The position numbers and the translations under genes were made by a program. Below the pieces are notes generated by a model. It was not told the origin of the DNA and made no database searches. It saw only the letters and a program-made list of their open reading frames with translations. A stretch of DNA of 64,000 nt, from positions 62,001 to 126,000 of the forward strand of contig JADIIX010000023.1 in the NCBI GenBank assembly GCA_027604505.1. Direction: 5' to 3'. Position 1 is the first letter of the stretch. Each line of letters opens with the position of its first letter. Source of the DNA: Gonapodya sp. JEL0774 (taxonomy: Eukaryota; Monoblepharomycota; Monoblepharidomycetes; Monoblepharidales; Gonapodyaceae). Shown here one piece after another: positions 22,943 to 36,800 of the stretch.

Positions 22943-23227
22943 CCCAACCAACACATTGTGGGAACGAGTTGATGGACCGTGATTATGAGGTATAATTGTC
23001 GGTAACGCGGTTTGACCAATGCAACATAGAACACCCTTAAACATGATCGAAAACAGACGTGATCTTCTAGGCGCTGCCCGTATCCTCCGAATGATCCTGT
23101 TCGTTCTTATCACCTGTGCGTCCTCTGCTCCTTGTTCCTCCACTTTCACCTTGGCAACACCACCAGTACCAAACTCTTTGTACACTTTGGTTAACCTCTC
23201 CAGCTCCAGCTCCCTCGATGCAGGCAA
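22919..23227 (-). CDS. Small basic ORF, uncertain
   Basis: I recognise no family. A 102-codon ATG-initiated frame opens with a charged, helix-prone stretch (ASRELELERLTKVYKEFGTG), continues with a basic segment (NRIIRRIRAAPRRSRLF) and may be spliced after that. Its stop overlaps the last 24 bases of the glycosyltransferase on the other strand, and it lies 160 bases downstream of the DNAJC9-like gene on the same strand. It could be a small gene or chance coding in a 3' region. Confidence 0.3.
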   Translation of the reverse strand: MPASRELELERLTKVYKEFGTGGVAKVKVEEQGAEDAQVIRTNRIIRRIRAAPRRSRLFSIMFKGVLCCIGQTALPTIIPHNHGPSTRSHNVLVGLLSSPSF

Positions 23228-23387
23228 AACCCCGTTTTAAAGAAATTACTTGCTTTTGGGAGCCCTTAGTTGATATCTTGGACAGCGCAACTCAGCAACA
23301 CTAACACGCAACAATATTTATCTGGTTTAACCCGCCCCAAGTATTATTCATGTTATGCAAATCAATTCGTGAAAATGTTTCTCAATT

Positions 23388-24717
23388 CTATTGCCGGGAC
23401 TTCTTGCTTCCTCTTGTTTTCTGCTTGTTTGGCACTGCCTCGTCATCCGCATCAGCATTCTCACTCTGCTTCCGCTTTCCCTTTCCGGCCGTCGCCTTTT
23501 TATCCACACCTCCATACTTGGCTTCAATTGATGCCATCATTGCATCGAATCGTTGCTCTTGTGTTTTCTTCTTGCTCAAAATCAGTTGCTTCAGGGAGTC
23601 CTCTTCTGCGTCTTCACCTTCCCCCCCCCTTGTTTTGCCAATCTTTCGCAGTCGCTCATCCAGTCCCAATTTCTTGCGCAATTCTTCCGCTTCTTCGGCC
23701 TCCTTGTTGGCTTGCTTGACCCGGCGCTTGACCGCAGCCCCGGACGTCGACCTTCTGTATGCAGCGGTGGGCTTCAGGGTTTTGTCGGCGATAAGAGCGT
23801 CTATGACGGATTTCAGACGGGATTCTTCTTCAACGGAAGAGAGGAGAACCGTTTCCTGGAAAGGAAGATACGATAATTAGATGAGAGCATCCAATGATGA
23901 GCTTTCAAACAAAGCGTTACCAAAATCAGACCCATATCACCCTTGGCATCATCGTAGGCCCTCACAATGTCCTCCTTTTCTTCTTCGGATCCTGAGTGGC
24001 ATCGTGAGATTTAAGCAATTCGCTGAGATGTCAATGCAGTGACTGTTTCGACGAACCCTTGTATCCTTTGGCGAACTCTTCAATTTTTAGCGCATCCACA
24101 AATCCTCCGTAAAGATCCGCGAAGTACGCGTCCAGGTCCTTACTGCTACCCTGGTAGTCATGGAACACAGAGGAGCCGGCGTCTTTGACACTGCCGGTGC
24201 GATCGTAACGTGCTCTCTTATCATCATCACTTAAGATAGAGTAGTATCTGGAACAAGGAATATGATGCATGCTTTGTGTGGGGTAACAATGAGCTTTGAC
24301 GAGACAGGTTCCTCACAAAGCAAGTCGTTGAAAACCCCGGGTTTTCGCAAGCTTTTCCTCATCACATGCTTCAGGAGAGAGCTTGTCGGGGTGATGCCTG
24401 TACAATTCGACAAGTTCAACGTCAAATCAAACGAATACCATTTGCGAAGATCCTGATCATGGCCGTCTTATGTGTCAATCGTACTCGATTGGACAAAAGC
24501 GACCCATTTCTCACCTTAGTGCAAGTTTCTTGTACGCTCGCTTAATTTCTTCCAAAGTAGCTCCCTTGGTGATGCCAAACGCGGTGTAGATGTCTTCGTC
24601 TTTCCCGAACACCTCATCAAGGTCGGCCTTTGCCTCGGCTGGTTTTCCACTGAAGCTGATATGTTCAGATTCCTCAGATTTCACAGACTGCTCTCGCGCT
24701 TTCTTCTTCGCGACCAT
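23388..24717 (-). CDS. DNAJC9: DNAJC9-like J-domain protein
   Basis: Homologue of DNAJC9, a nuclear J-protein that recruits Hsp70 and binds histones H3-H4 in animals. Exon 1 (24515-24717) encodes a charged leader and the first J-domain helices (DIYTAFGITKGATLEEIKRA). Exon 2 supplies the catalytic HPD as RHHPDKLSPEAC. Exon 3 completes the J domain (YSILSDDDKRARYD) and runs to FAKGYKG. Exon 4 begins SEEEKEDIVRAYDDAKGDMG, the diagnostic post-J block of DNAJC9. The C-terminal exon is helical and strongly charged (RLKSVIDALIADKTL, LGLDERLRKIGK), ending in a Lys-rich tail that probably contains a nuclear localisation signal. All junction phases agree. The ATG at 24717 is the only suitable start. 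Confidence 0.92.
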
Positions 24718-24866
24718 GCCAGTGAGTGAGTAAAATTAGATTGGTGAGAAGATTTTCACAGGAGCCTCCGAATATGACATCAACCCGCTCCACGAGCTTG
24801 AAATCGTTGCAAAAGTAAACATCTAGTCTGCTTTGCTAATAAGTAACAGTGAATATAGTGCCAACT

Positions 24867-27383
24867 TCAATATGTCAAATCATCACACCACCCCATCACC
24901 GGAATGCAGTCCAGATACTAGAGAATAGCGTGGTTAGCATTCGAATCGACGACTCTGGGATTCTCACGAGAACGAGATAAGACTGTTACTCACTTTACAC
25001 CAGGAGCATTGCGAAGCTGTTCCATTGTAGAAGAACAGAAACAGTAACACAAATATGACAATAATGCTCGGAATAGCAAGAACCATGAGAATCCGCTTGC
25101 GGCGCTTATCCCACTTCCCAAAAGTAATAGTAGGCATGAAAATGAGCCCCGTAAAAATGCCCGTGAAGAATCCTCCCAAATGTGCGAAGTTATCAATGTA
25201 GGGCAAAAGACCAATGCCTAGTGAGATGATGACTACGATGGACATCTTGAATAGTTCGAGCCACGGCCTTTGGATTAGCGACCAGTTTTGGAGGAGGTCC
25301 AAAACAAGACATGCCAGCAGACCTTTTGCATGATGGCAGGTCCACATTGACTGATATAAAACGGACTAATTTCCAAGCCCACTCACCGTACAATGCACCA
25401 CTACTTCCAACGCTGACACTCAGTACGGTGAAATTCCCTCCAAACACAAATCCTGCAATTCCACTGGCCATGTAGATAATGCCTATTCTCCAAGCACCAA
25501 AATCTCTCTCCATAGCCACTCCGGTCCGTAATTGGAATGCAGCGTTGAAGATGAAATGTACAATCCCGCCGTGTAGGAAAATAGGCACGATAAAACGGTA
25601 CCATTGATCGGGTTTGCCACTGAAGCCGCAAACATCCGATAACTTGCAAGGCGCTGTCACGCCTACAGGACAATAAGGGAGGTAAGTGGTGCTTGCATTG
25701 CTGGTGTACGTTGGGACGGTACGGATGCACGGAACAAAGCGTGCCCCCATGCGTATGAGCGGCTATTTGAGGTCAAGAAGAATATAAGAAGCAGGACGCT
25801 AGCGTAACGTCAATCCGGAACGTACACCAGATGCTGGGCCAATCATGTAGTTAAAGGACGGCTGAGTCTGGATGAACTCGCCCGTCATGTCCTTGTTCAC
25901 CGCGAAAGAAAGTATGACCATCGCAAACTGCACCAGTGTTGCAGCATACATGAAATATGGCCGGTGCTGTTTCAGCTTAGCGAGTTGCTCTCGAACTTTA
26001 GGGTTGTTAAGAGCCTTCGGCAGATTCTGTGATCGATTTCGCTCCTTCTCTCGAGCATTTCCGCGGCGCAGAGAGCCACTTTTCGGAATCTGCTGCATGT
26101 CATTGGAGCCATAAGGAATTGGAGCTTGGTCAAAGCCGTCATGGGTGGGGTACGGCTCGTTCTCCTCCGTTGGCGGCGCATCGAAATGAGCATGAGCCTC
26201 GCCCTTCCGTTTGAAACCGGGGGAGTGTGTTGAGGTTGGTGAGGAATAAGCCTGAGACCCATTCGCTCCTGATGATTTTGAGAGATTAACCAGTTATATG
26301 CGTTTTCATTTGGCCTTAAGGTTAATCTGTACACACACACCTCTGTCCCACCCAATCTCGTCGTGCATCGAAGTAACCGCACCGGGTGAACGGTAAGCTT
26401 GCCCACCAGTAGGGGGTATCTGCTGTAGGTGAATGTACGACGGCTGGCCGCCAGCGGCTCGTTCCGGCGCTTGAGGTCCATGTTCAATAGAATTGGGACC
26501 TCCTATAAGCGTGTCACCCGTTTCTTCGTCCACGTAAAAATCATAGTCTGATATTTCCGATTGACCGTCATCGGGGAACCCTGGTCGATATGCGGGCACC
26601 ATCCCACTAGAGCCTGCCTCCAAATACGATCCAGAAGCATTATCCATGTATGCTGTGCCCCTCTGGCCTCTTCCCTCTTGACCAGAGGAAGGAGCACCCG
26701 CAGCGTTGTCCCTCGGCACGAAATAGCTGTATCCTCTGTAAGCTTCATCGTCCGGATATTCACTATTGGGGTCACCGACGACAAAGTTCCATATGCTACT
26801 GCCAATGTTTGTGGACCCAGTGTTTCGACCCTGCTGAGGGGACCGAGGTCCCATATTGTCAGGCCCTATATCAGAACGTGAGGTACTCCGAGGGGCGGGT
26901 GGACGCCCCGAGGGTGACGTGTGGGCATAGTGGACAGCAAATTGGCCGTTTGTGCTTCGGTAATCGGTCATCGTGGTATCACTGTCACCTGCAGTGCGTG
27001 CTTGAGCTGTGAGAGGTTTGTATCCTTCCAAGACCGGGTATGATCCCGAAGAAGGATAAACACGCTTCAGAGATCGTCTAGAAAGGAGTGAATCCTCTGG
27101 CCACACAGTGTTCGCGGATGCTCGGTTGCGAGCTTGTGGAAGGAGCTCAGACTCAAATTCTGAGAGGGTGACCAATGGATCGAGAGAAGGGTCAGACGCC
27201 AGGTTTGGCAATAATGTAGGAAGCCGGACCGAGAATCACGATGAGCTCGCGAAACTTGGACCGTGGGCAAACTGCAAGTGGATTGAGGTTGGGAAGTGGT
27301 CCCCTGAACACCAGTCTTAGACAAACCCGCGACACACTACACGCCAAGCACACATCGCAATTATCATTATTCACCCCTATCAT
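24867..27383 (-). CDS. Rhomboid-family intramembrane serine protease
   Basis: Multi-pass membrane protease of the secretase-type rhomboid group. A long Ser/Pro/Gly-rich cytosolic N-terminus (about 26320-27150) precedes a basic helix and the first membrane span (FMYAATLVQFAMVILSFAV). The lumenal loop carries Cys pairs and WYRFIVPIFLHGGIVHFIFN. The catalytic Ser lies in VGSSGALYG and the catalytic His in DNFAHLGGFFTGIF, so the enzyme should be active. The end is CSWCKYLDCIPV joined across an intron, with stop at 24867. The first exon is uncertain: the main N-terminal frame has no ATG, and an acceptor (ctctcag) near 27150 points to an upstream exon starting perhaps at 27383. Confidence 0.88.
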
Positions 27384-27432
27384 GGATGTAGAACGGAAGG
27401 GCGTTTCACTTTTGGAATGCCAACCTAAATAT

Positions 27433-27943
27433 CTATCCTCCGTGGAGTGTGGAAATGAACACTATTGTATCCCCTTCCTGAAGTTCGTAGCTCAATTGCC
27501 CCTCTAATTCCCAGTCAGCATCGTTGATGAGGACAAGCACACCAGGTCGCCTGTAGCTCCGTTCTATGAGAAAGCGTCGCTTCCAATCCCGCACTGCAAC
27601 TTATCCTCATTTACTCACACGGTGTCACCTTGCATAAACATATCTGGCTTGCTTTTGAGCATTGTGTCTCGCACCCATGGAAGCAATGTCTTCATAGTCT
27701 TCACTGTCTCAGGAACTGTTGAAGGTGCCCGTTTCATTCCCCCAAACAACAGTTCCATTCCACCACTGGCAACCTCAATTATCGGAGTAGAAAATTATAC
27801 CATCGTAGCAGAACAGTTCCGTTGAATGACCAGTCCCCAAAGAAACATGTGAGAGCAGGTGATGAGGACGATACATGACTGAAAAGGCAAAGAGAAACTA
27901 GTCGAATAAATTTTCCCCACCTGAACTCGAGTATCAGCTTCAT
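27433..27943 (-). CDS. URM1: URM1, ubiquitin-related modifier and sulfur carrier
   Basis: Sulfur carrier for tRNA wobble-uridine thiolation and a ubiquitin-like modifier. Three exons, 27921-27943 (23 bases), 27619-27765 and 27433-27550, join in phase to 95 residues plus stop. The start [15 protein letters not shown] is made by the first splice. The middle has [15 protein letters not shown] and [14 protein letters not shown] (second splice). The end [18 protein letters not shown] to STLHGG is the family signature, with the C-terminal Gly-Gly that is thiocarboxylated. It is complete and canonical in length. It is divergent from the CAMK-type kinase, whose ATG lies 130 bases away. Confidence 0.97.
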
Positions 27944-28073
27944 GAATCAACTCTAGTTAAATATCCTCTTTGCTCGGATTGACTTTGCTTGGTTTCTTGT
28001 TTGGTCTTGTTCCTTCAAATCACCCGAAACCCTGGTTCTTCAAGCGGGGATTCTCATCACTCCATAGCATCCA

Positions 28074-29857
<1,784 letters not shown>

Positions 29858-30009
29858 GGGAATTCAACAATTGTTTGGGCACACTACTTGAGCAAAATGA
29901 AAGGAACGCCTGTGTATGTAATCCAAGAATCAAAGCTAATTTGTTTACATCATCCAAACTGCTGGACTATGGGGTGTCCTTCACTCCCCCAACATTGCAA
30001 GCACACCAC

Positions 30010-30887
30010 TCAGTGTCGCGACCCTCCAATCTGCTCCACGGCTGTCTCAATAATGTCGTTGTCTTCCATGTTGAGTTCATGTGGAGTGGCTTCTTTTTGA
30101 ATCTACACAATGAGCAGGTATACAGGGGTCAACACAAACACGGATATCAATATTAATGCGACTCAAACACCTACTCGCTCTCCGTCATAAAGGAACCGTA
30201 CGGAATTAGGATCCTAACAAAAGATGCAAGGTAAGTGCTAACTCGTCCAGCTGGACCAGTTCGAAAGCATAAGGGACGAACCATCCCCGTCTTCTGAACA
30301 TATGCGTCCATTAACTTGCGGAGAGGGGTGGTGGTCTTGATTTTGAACGCTGGATCGTTTGTTCAACATCAGCGCCCAGTCGGTCAGTCTCGAGTACGGC
30401 AGATAAAATGCACTCACCAATTTCGTTGCCATCTTGGCTCTTAACCTTTCACAACAAAATTTGGGTGTGCATGCATGTCGTATGTAGTGAGGATCAGCAG
30501 CGTTTGATCCGGGACGAGCGCATCAATTGTTGGCATCGAGGTGACTTTCAGCGAAGCACACTCACTTTGATGTTTACTAGAATATTCAATCACGAAAAGA
30601 ACAATGATCGATCTCAAACAGTTGGTGAGGAAGGTGCTATGCCACTAAACGTAACCCACTTTGCTTCACCTCCTGCAGACAAAACACAAGTGACGACATC
30701 GCAAAGAGAATCCGCGAGAGATAGAACCAGATACCATATAAAGCGAAGAGATATCAGTGGTGAGACCATAGCACCAAATCAGCAGGGGATCGAGAGAGTC
30801 GTCCCCACGAAAAAGTCAGAGAATCCGCGTGAGAGTTTCAGTCACAACAAAGAGACGACTTACCCTGTTTTGCGAATCATCGGCCAT
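30010..30887 (-). CDS. SMT3: SUMO (Smt3-like) modifier
   Basis: Small ubiquitin-like modifier conjugated to lysines of many nuclear proteins. The start is a 24-base exon (30864-30887, MADDSQNR) ending at GTAAGT. Later exons give NIK then VKSQDGNEI, FKIKTTTPLRKLMDAYVQKTG, PNSVRFLYDGER and IQKEATPHELNMEDNDIIET, ending AVEQIGG. The diglycine is followed by SRH before the stop at 30010, so a SUMO protease must mature it. All diagnostic SUMO blocks are present. The second exon (around 30640-30670) and the 5' junctions are inferred. It is on the same strand as URM1, with only the kinase gene between them. Confidence 0.95.
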
Positions 30888-31056
30888 TAGAGTTGGTTTG
30901 AAGGTGTTGGGGAAGGAAAGAGATACGAATGTTGCTTTGTGCGAGTTGACAATTCAGCACTTTGCATCTCGCAAAGCACAGACCAACTACATGAACTCAA
31001 GGCAGTCAAAGAGGACAGAACAGTTGGTGTTAACTTAAAAGCAGTTATTTACAGGT

Positions 31057-33618
31057 CTAAATTTTTCCCGTGCCTCCTGTTTCAACCCTGCTCTCGCAAT
31101 CTTCGCTCTCGTCAACCCACCCTTCTAATACATCGAGAGCGCTTTTGACGTCACCACCTGTTCGCACAAGCTTAGTCTCTTCAACAAGAGCTTCCGCAAC
31201 ACGCTCCACCATTCTGGCTTCTTTCCCCATCCTCTCCGCCAAGTCTTTAAGTTCCATCGCAAGACTCTCTTTTCCGGCTTCTTCCGCATGACCATGTCTG
31301 ACGAGAGATGCTAGAAGCATTGGAACGACAGATGCGTGCTCCCGGTGTGTTGCGGTACGAAGGATCGAGCCGGCAACGCCCTGTCTCGCGCTAGAGCGCC
31401 GCAAAGCAGGAATTTGAACCGGGGTGGTCCGAAGTACTTCTATCGCCATATCCGGATGTTGCTCAAGCGCGTTGAGTACTGCTTCCAGGATGCGCGGTGT
31501 CACTTGCCCAAATACAGTCCGTTCAGAAAATGTTCGTGGTATCCGAAGCCAATCCCTACGTCGCTCAATCAATGCTTCCCAAACCTCGGTGACGGCCGCC
31601 ACGTTTCCCGCTCGACCAAGTGCACCAATCAAAGACACTGTGGTGTCTTCGGTGATAAGACCAGCAGGACTCATGTCGAGAGCGATACCAAAAATTTCTC
31701 CCGTAGAAAGACTGACCCCAGCTCCACATTTCAATATCGCCAAACCTGCTTTTCGTGATAAGGGCATTGAGGCGCCTGCTCTTATATCCCAAGCTCGTCG
31801 GACGGTGATTGCTGCTCTCGCAGCACCTTTGCCTGCGAGGGCCTCAACAAGTGCGTCCCTAACTGCCGGGCCCCAGCGATACTCGGCATCGAACAGAATT
31901 TCCCGATCAATCCACCCAGCAAACTTCACTAACTCTTCCCGTGCATGGCCAGTGTCCTTACAAACTCTCGCAATTTGCTTGACAGCAGCTATCCCCAACG
32001 GGTCAGACCCTACACATCCCCAACCCCGCGCTGTTCGGAGAGAAGTGCGGACATCCAACGGCGTGGGGGAGGCGGATACCAATATAATAGCAGTAGTGGC
32101 GTTTGGTTTCACGTGGCCTTTCGAACCATATGAAAGAATTTCACCAAATACTTTTGTGGAGAAAGAGTGAGAAGAGGCGACCAGCGATGAAAGTAGAACA
32201 TTAAGAGTTGCCAAAGGAAGTTTGGTTTCTGGTGTAAGGGTGGATTTTGCTAGATCGATATTCGTTCCGAACTCAAGTACCTCCTCATGTAACGTGATCG
32301 CGGCGGAAAGCGATGGATGATGTGGGTCTCTGAAACCCGTGCGGCGATGATGTTCGCAAAGAACTCTGATTGTTGAGGCCCACGGTTTAATAGAAACCTT
32401 GACATCGGCTGGGAGATGATTTCGGAGATCATGGAGAACTGCAAATGAAATTTTCAATTGAGTCGTCAATTGCAAAAATACCGCAGCGGTTGGAAGCGCA
32501 CCCTCAATCGACTCCGTAGGCATTCCGTTTCTCGCGTACACCCATGCCATCGCTTCATACACCCGTTGTTCAACGCGACCAAACCTGTTGGCATCCGCAC
32601 ACCACTCGCCGAAAACCATATCAGCCCATTCGCATCCGGAGGGTGACAATTTCCCAATGTCTGTAATTAGCCGTCGCGCCAGCGCAGCAGCAAGAGATTT
32701 GTCCCCGAGATTGGGACTCGCAAGAAGCCCACGAATCGGGGCGTATGCAAACGTTAGGCTGGGGAGGATGTCGTCCACATGAAGGAAGGGAAGCTGGCGG
32801 GTAATTTGAGCGATGGTATCGAAGTGCTGTCAAAGAGAGGAACAAGAACGATTGCCGTTAGCCGAAGTAGCGAAACAGCATGAGGCAAATTTGCCATGCC
32901 GAATCAAAAATACCCTTCACAAGTCATCATATTTAGATTGTTCCACAAAGAAACGCACCTGCAAATGTCTTCCACTGTTGTGTGCTTCTTGCTGACGAAA
33001 TTGGCTGTGTATGCTTCTCCATTCGCGAAGCCGATTCCTCAATTCCTTGACTGCGGATTTTGCACTTGGAAGTATCTCTGGTCTCTTGAATGTCACTCCT
33101 TGTGAATTCATGCCCATATCAGAATCCTCGTCCACACGCGTGTCGCTCCGCGGCGTAAAGGAGTCAGGCATGATTTCCGAAACAGTGTTGGCCACCGGCG
33201 TCTTCTTCCACATTGGAAACCGCCGATCATGATCCGGTAGATACAGATTGTGTCGATAGAAAACAGATTGGTGTGTAGTGGAGGAGAGGCTCAATGACCG
33301 GGTGTAGTTCAGAGGAACAGAACGAACGACACCTTGAGAGTCTGAGGAATCGCCCCCACCCTGTTGATTCACAACAGAATTGGGTTCCCTTCCCTCCAAG
33401 ACATTTTTGCGCAGGAACTGTTTCTCCTGTTGAAGTGACAACGGCTCTGAGGGGAGTACAGGTCTTTTTGTCTTCTTTGTCTTCGCAAACCACCTGTCCT
33501 CGTCGATTCCTCGTCTGGCCTCCGGGCCGTGGTCATTGATCCCAATTTGGCGAGAGAGGCGCAGTTTCCGGAAGAAAGAGTCCTTGGTCGATTGTTTGAA
33601 AGCAATGGTTGATTTCAT
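31057..33618 (-). CDS. Helical-repeat (PPR-like) protein, probably mitochondrial
   Basis: I do not recognise a named orthologue. Two exons (32959-33618 and 31057-32826) join in phase to about 809 residues (RHLQ to HFDTIAQITRQLPF). The first 200 residues are basic and low in acidic residues, with a Ser-rich start that could act in mitochondrial import. The remainder is almost wholly alpha-helical, made of irregular 30-40-residue units rich in Ala/Leu (for example LGIAAVKQIARVCKDTG, GLITEDTTVSLIGALGRAGNVAAVTEVWEAL). The latter looks like pentatricopeptide or TPR repeats, suggesting an RNA-binding or assembly role in mitochondria. That function is inference from fold only. It lies head-to-tail with the class II ribonucleotide reductase, 240 bases apart. 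Confidence 0.72.
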
Positions 33619-33859
33619 GTGCTTGTATCCTCGATTGAAAACTTATACTGCCACAGGAATAACAAATGCCTCACAGACCGCCGACAAACTTCCTGACTAT
33701 GCATTATTACAGTCCGCGTGAGTACAAATTGCAGATAACGTGGGGGGAGAGTATGCTCTAATCTGGAGTCAGGAAACTGTTCATGCAGTGCACTGATCTC
33801 TTGCAAACGCAAGTATGTCAAAACCAATGCGCCTGCGGTTTCTTGCTGAGAGGAGTCTT

Positions 33860-36800
33860 CTAGGCGGTCTGCTTCGAGGGCGGTTTCCACTCGCACGCAG
33901 CTGCATTTCATACGAATCTATTACGACATCGTCAACCCCGCTCGAAGTTACCATTAAACTCACCACTGTCACAGAATTTCTCAGACTCTGGGTCCTCCGC
34001 CGCTATTCCGTCACCCTTGAGCATTACCTGAAGCATTCCCGGGTCGACTTTTGCCAGCATTTCCTTGTACCGTGTCTCGTCGATCGCTTCGAACGGCATC
34101 TGCGGATACGCGCCGTAAGAAATGCGGGGCAAGAACGAGATGCCCTTGAGCTGGTATTGGTAGTAATCCAGGGCGAATTTGAGTTGCTGGCCTTCCCGCT
34201 CCGGATCAAACGTGATCGTGGATGACACTTGGTTGTCCGCCCAGTACCGGTGGAGGAACGCGGCAAGGGCAAGTTGTTCCCACATTGAGATCTCGTGCAG
34301 GGCACGGATACCAGGACCAAAGTCTTTCGGGAGTCAATAAGTGCGAGAGTGCAACTGTAGCGTTCAGTGAGGGACGGAGAACAACAATTCAACATCCCAT
34401 CTCACCGATCGGGAACTCCACGACGACACTGGCCTCTTCGTTTCCAACACAGGACTCGACCGTGTACCCAGCCTTTCTGAGGGGCTCCACGAGTTCTGAG
34501 AGCTTGGACATGCGGATTCGACGAATACAGAAGCGGCTGACGTGAGGGTCGAAAAGCGTTGACGGAGAACGGGCAATATTGACGTGCACTATTAACGTCG
34601 CCGTGCGGGATTAATACACCAACTTGTGACAACACACCTCTCAGGATAATGCATCCCCGGGGTCGCGCCAGCAAGCAGCGACACCGTGCCACTTGGCTTT
34701 ATACTCGTCGTCTTGACTGACTTCGGAATCGCCAGCCAATCCGACACCTTGGTGTCAATTTCGTTCACCTTGTGATACCCGCTCTCGCACCACTGCCTCA
34801 ACGCCTCGATACCCTTTCCCGAGACGAACTGAGCCACCCCGGACATGGAGCACCCGATCCGGCGATTGCGGAGTAGGACGCGGTTGGTTTCTGGCCAATG
34901 GGTGGAGCCTAAGGTTACGGTTTTCGCGTAGAGATAAGCGTATTTGATGGTGTCAAGGAACTCGTCCAAGTCGGCGTGGTTGTTGGGAAAGGTTTCCACG
35001 AGACAGCAGAGCTCGTAGGATTCTAGAGTTTGCTCGACTGATGGAGAAAGTGTGGGGTTGATGGTAAGAAGGGGTTCTCACGTATATGGTGGGGTTGTTC
35101 TTCCCCAAATACTGACGACATGGGTTCCCACCGCACGCCCTCGCATCCTTGTAATCCGGCGCATCCCCCATCCTCCCATACTTGCGCTAAACGACCAAAA
35201 AGCAAAAGTGCATCATCAGCGATCGTCGACCACCCACTCCCCGCCACTTCCGCCATGGCAAGCACAACCCACCGCATTCTCGAGCCAAAAGAAACCGGGT
35301 TCCCCATTTCCCCTCACCCTCTCACACGCCTCTCCGTAATCCATTCCCGGTTCGCAAAAAATAGAATTGTTCGAGGTCCACCCGTAGTCCATCCTGTGCG
35401 GGTTCACCTCGTAATTCTTGAGGTCCATGTACTCGGCCGAATCCGCGGGCCCAAACGAAATCTCGGCGGTGCGGCGGACCTGGGGGTTAGGTGGGGTGGA
35501 GGATGTCAGGGGGAAGAGGAAGCAGGGTGTGGTCGGTGGGTTAGAGGCTGCGGTATGTCCTTCCGCACAATTGTCGTCTTGTCCATCCATGCAGCCCCCA
35601 GCTGCCCATTTCCATCTCGACTCACATTCCCAGACACCACACACTTTCCAATCATGTTCATGATATCCACGATGGTAGTCAACGTCATGGTCTTGCCCAC
35701 ATTCTTGCTCAAAATGTCCCTGATAGACTCATGCAAGGTAATCAGGGGCGCCGGACCAGACGCGATGCCACCAAAACCCTTGATCACTTCCCCTTCCTTC
35801 CTGATATCATCGTACACGAACTCGACGACGGGCCTGCCCGGCACGAGGAACGAGTCGATGAGGAGCGTCGTGGCGTCGACCCAGCCTTCCCGGGTGTCGG
35901 GGATGCGGAAGACGGTTCGGGGGAGGGTTGTGTCCGGGGAGGAGATGATGGAGGAGAAGGTAGTCGGTGTGTCCGGGACGGACACGGCCCCCTTGCAGTC
36001 AAAGCCGACGCCGACGCTGGTAGGTGGATTGCAGAGAAAAGGTGGAATCGGCAGGTGATTGAGTGGGCCGTGGCCCGGCCAGGTCGAAAAACACCTTCGA
36101 AGTACGTGATAGGCGCGCGACACCACACCACACAATTCAACCAGCCAACCAACCCCCCCACCACCAAAACACCCTATCCTCATCAGACCCACCCCCACAA
36201 TCTCCAACTCACCCCAGCATACTTGCATCCATCAAAAACCCAAACGGCTTGCTCGGCGTGCCCCCCCTTCCCTTCTCCCACATGTGCTCGGTCGACACGA
36301 ATGCGCAGTTGTTGAGCGCGGCGTAGAGGCCTCGCTCTTCTGTAAGGGGACTGCCCATGGCCCAGAGACCTTCAGATGGAGCGGCGTGGTGTGTGAGAGG
36401 TACTCCATCCGCACAGACAAGAGACGCGGAAACAACAAGCGACTCACCCCGCCCAGGTGGTAAGAACTTGAACGCAAAAATCTTGGCGTACATCTTTTGC
36501 GCGCTGCGTTGAGCTCGGTCAGCGTCCCATCCGAGACCGCGCTCTTCGATCCACCGTTTTTGCATGTTGTAGGTTCTGTGTGGTGGTCGGAAGTAGGGTG
36601 TACGATCGGTGGGGACGAAACGTAAACGGTGGAGGTGGGGTGGGGTAGGGGCACAGGTGAAAACAGTCTGTCAGGGTGAGGTGCGAGGATTGGCAGCAAA
36701 CCGATGGACGTGAAAACCACGTACCCGTTGACGACCCGCGCGACAGTTTCGTGCCTATACAACAAACACAGACAGAGCAAATGAGGCGAGGAAAGAAACA

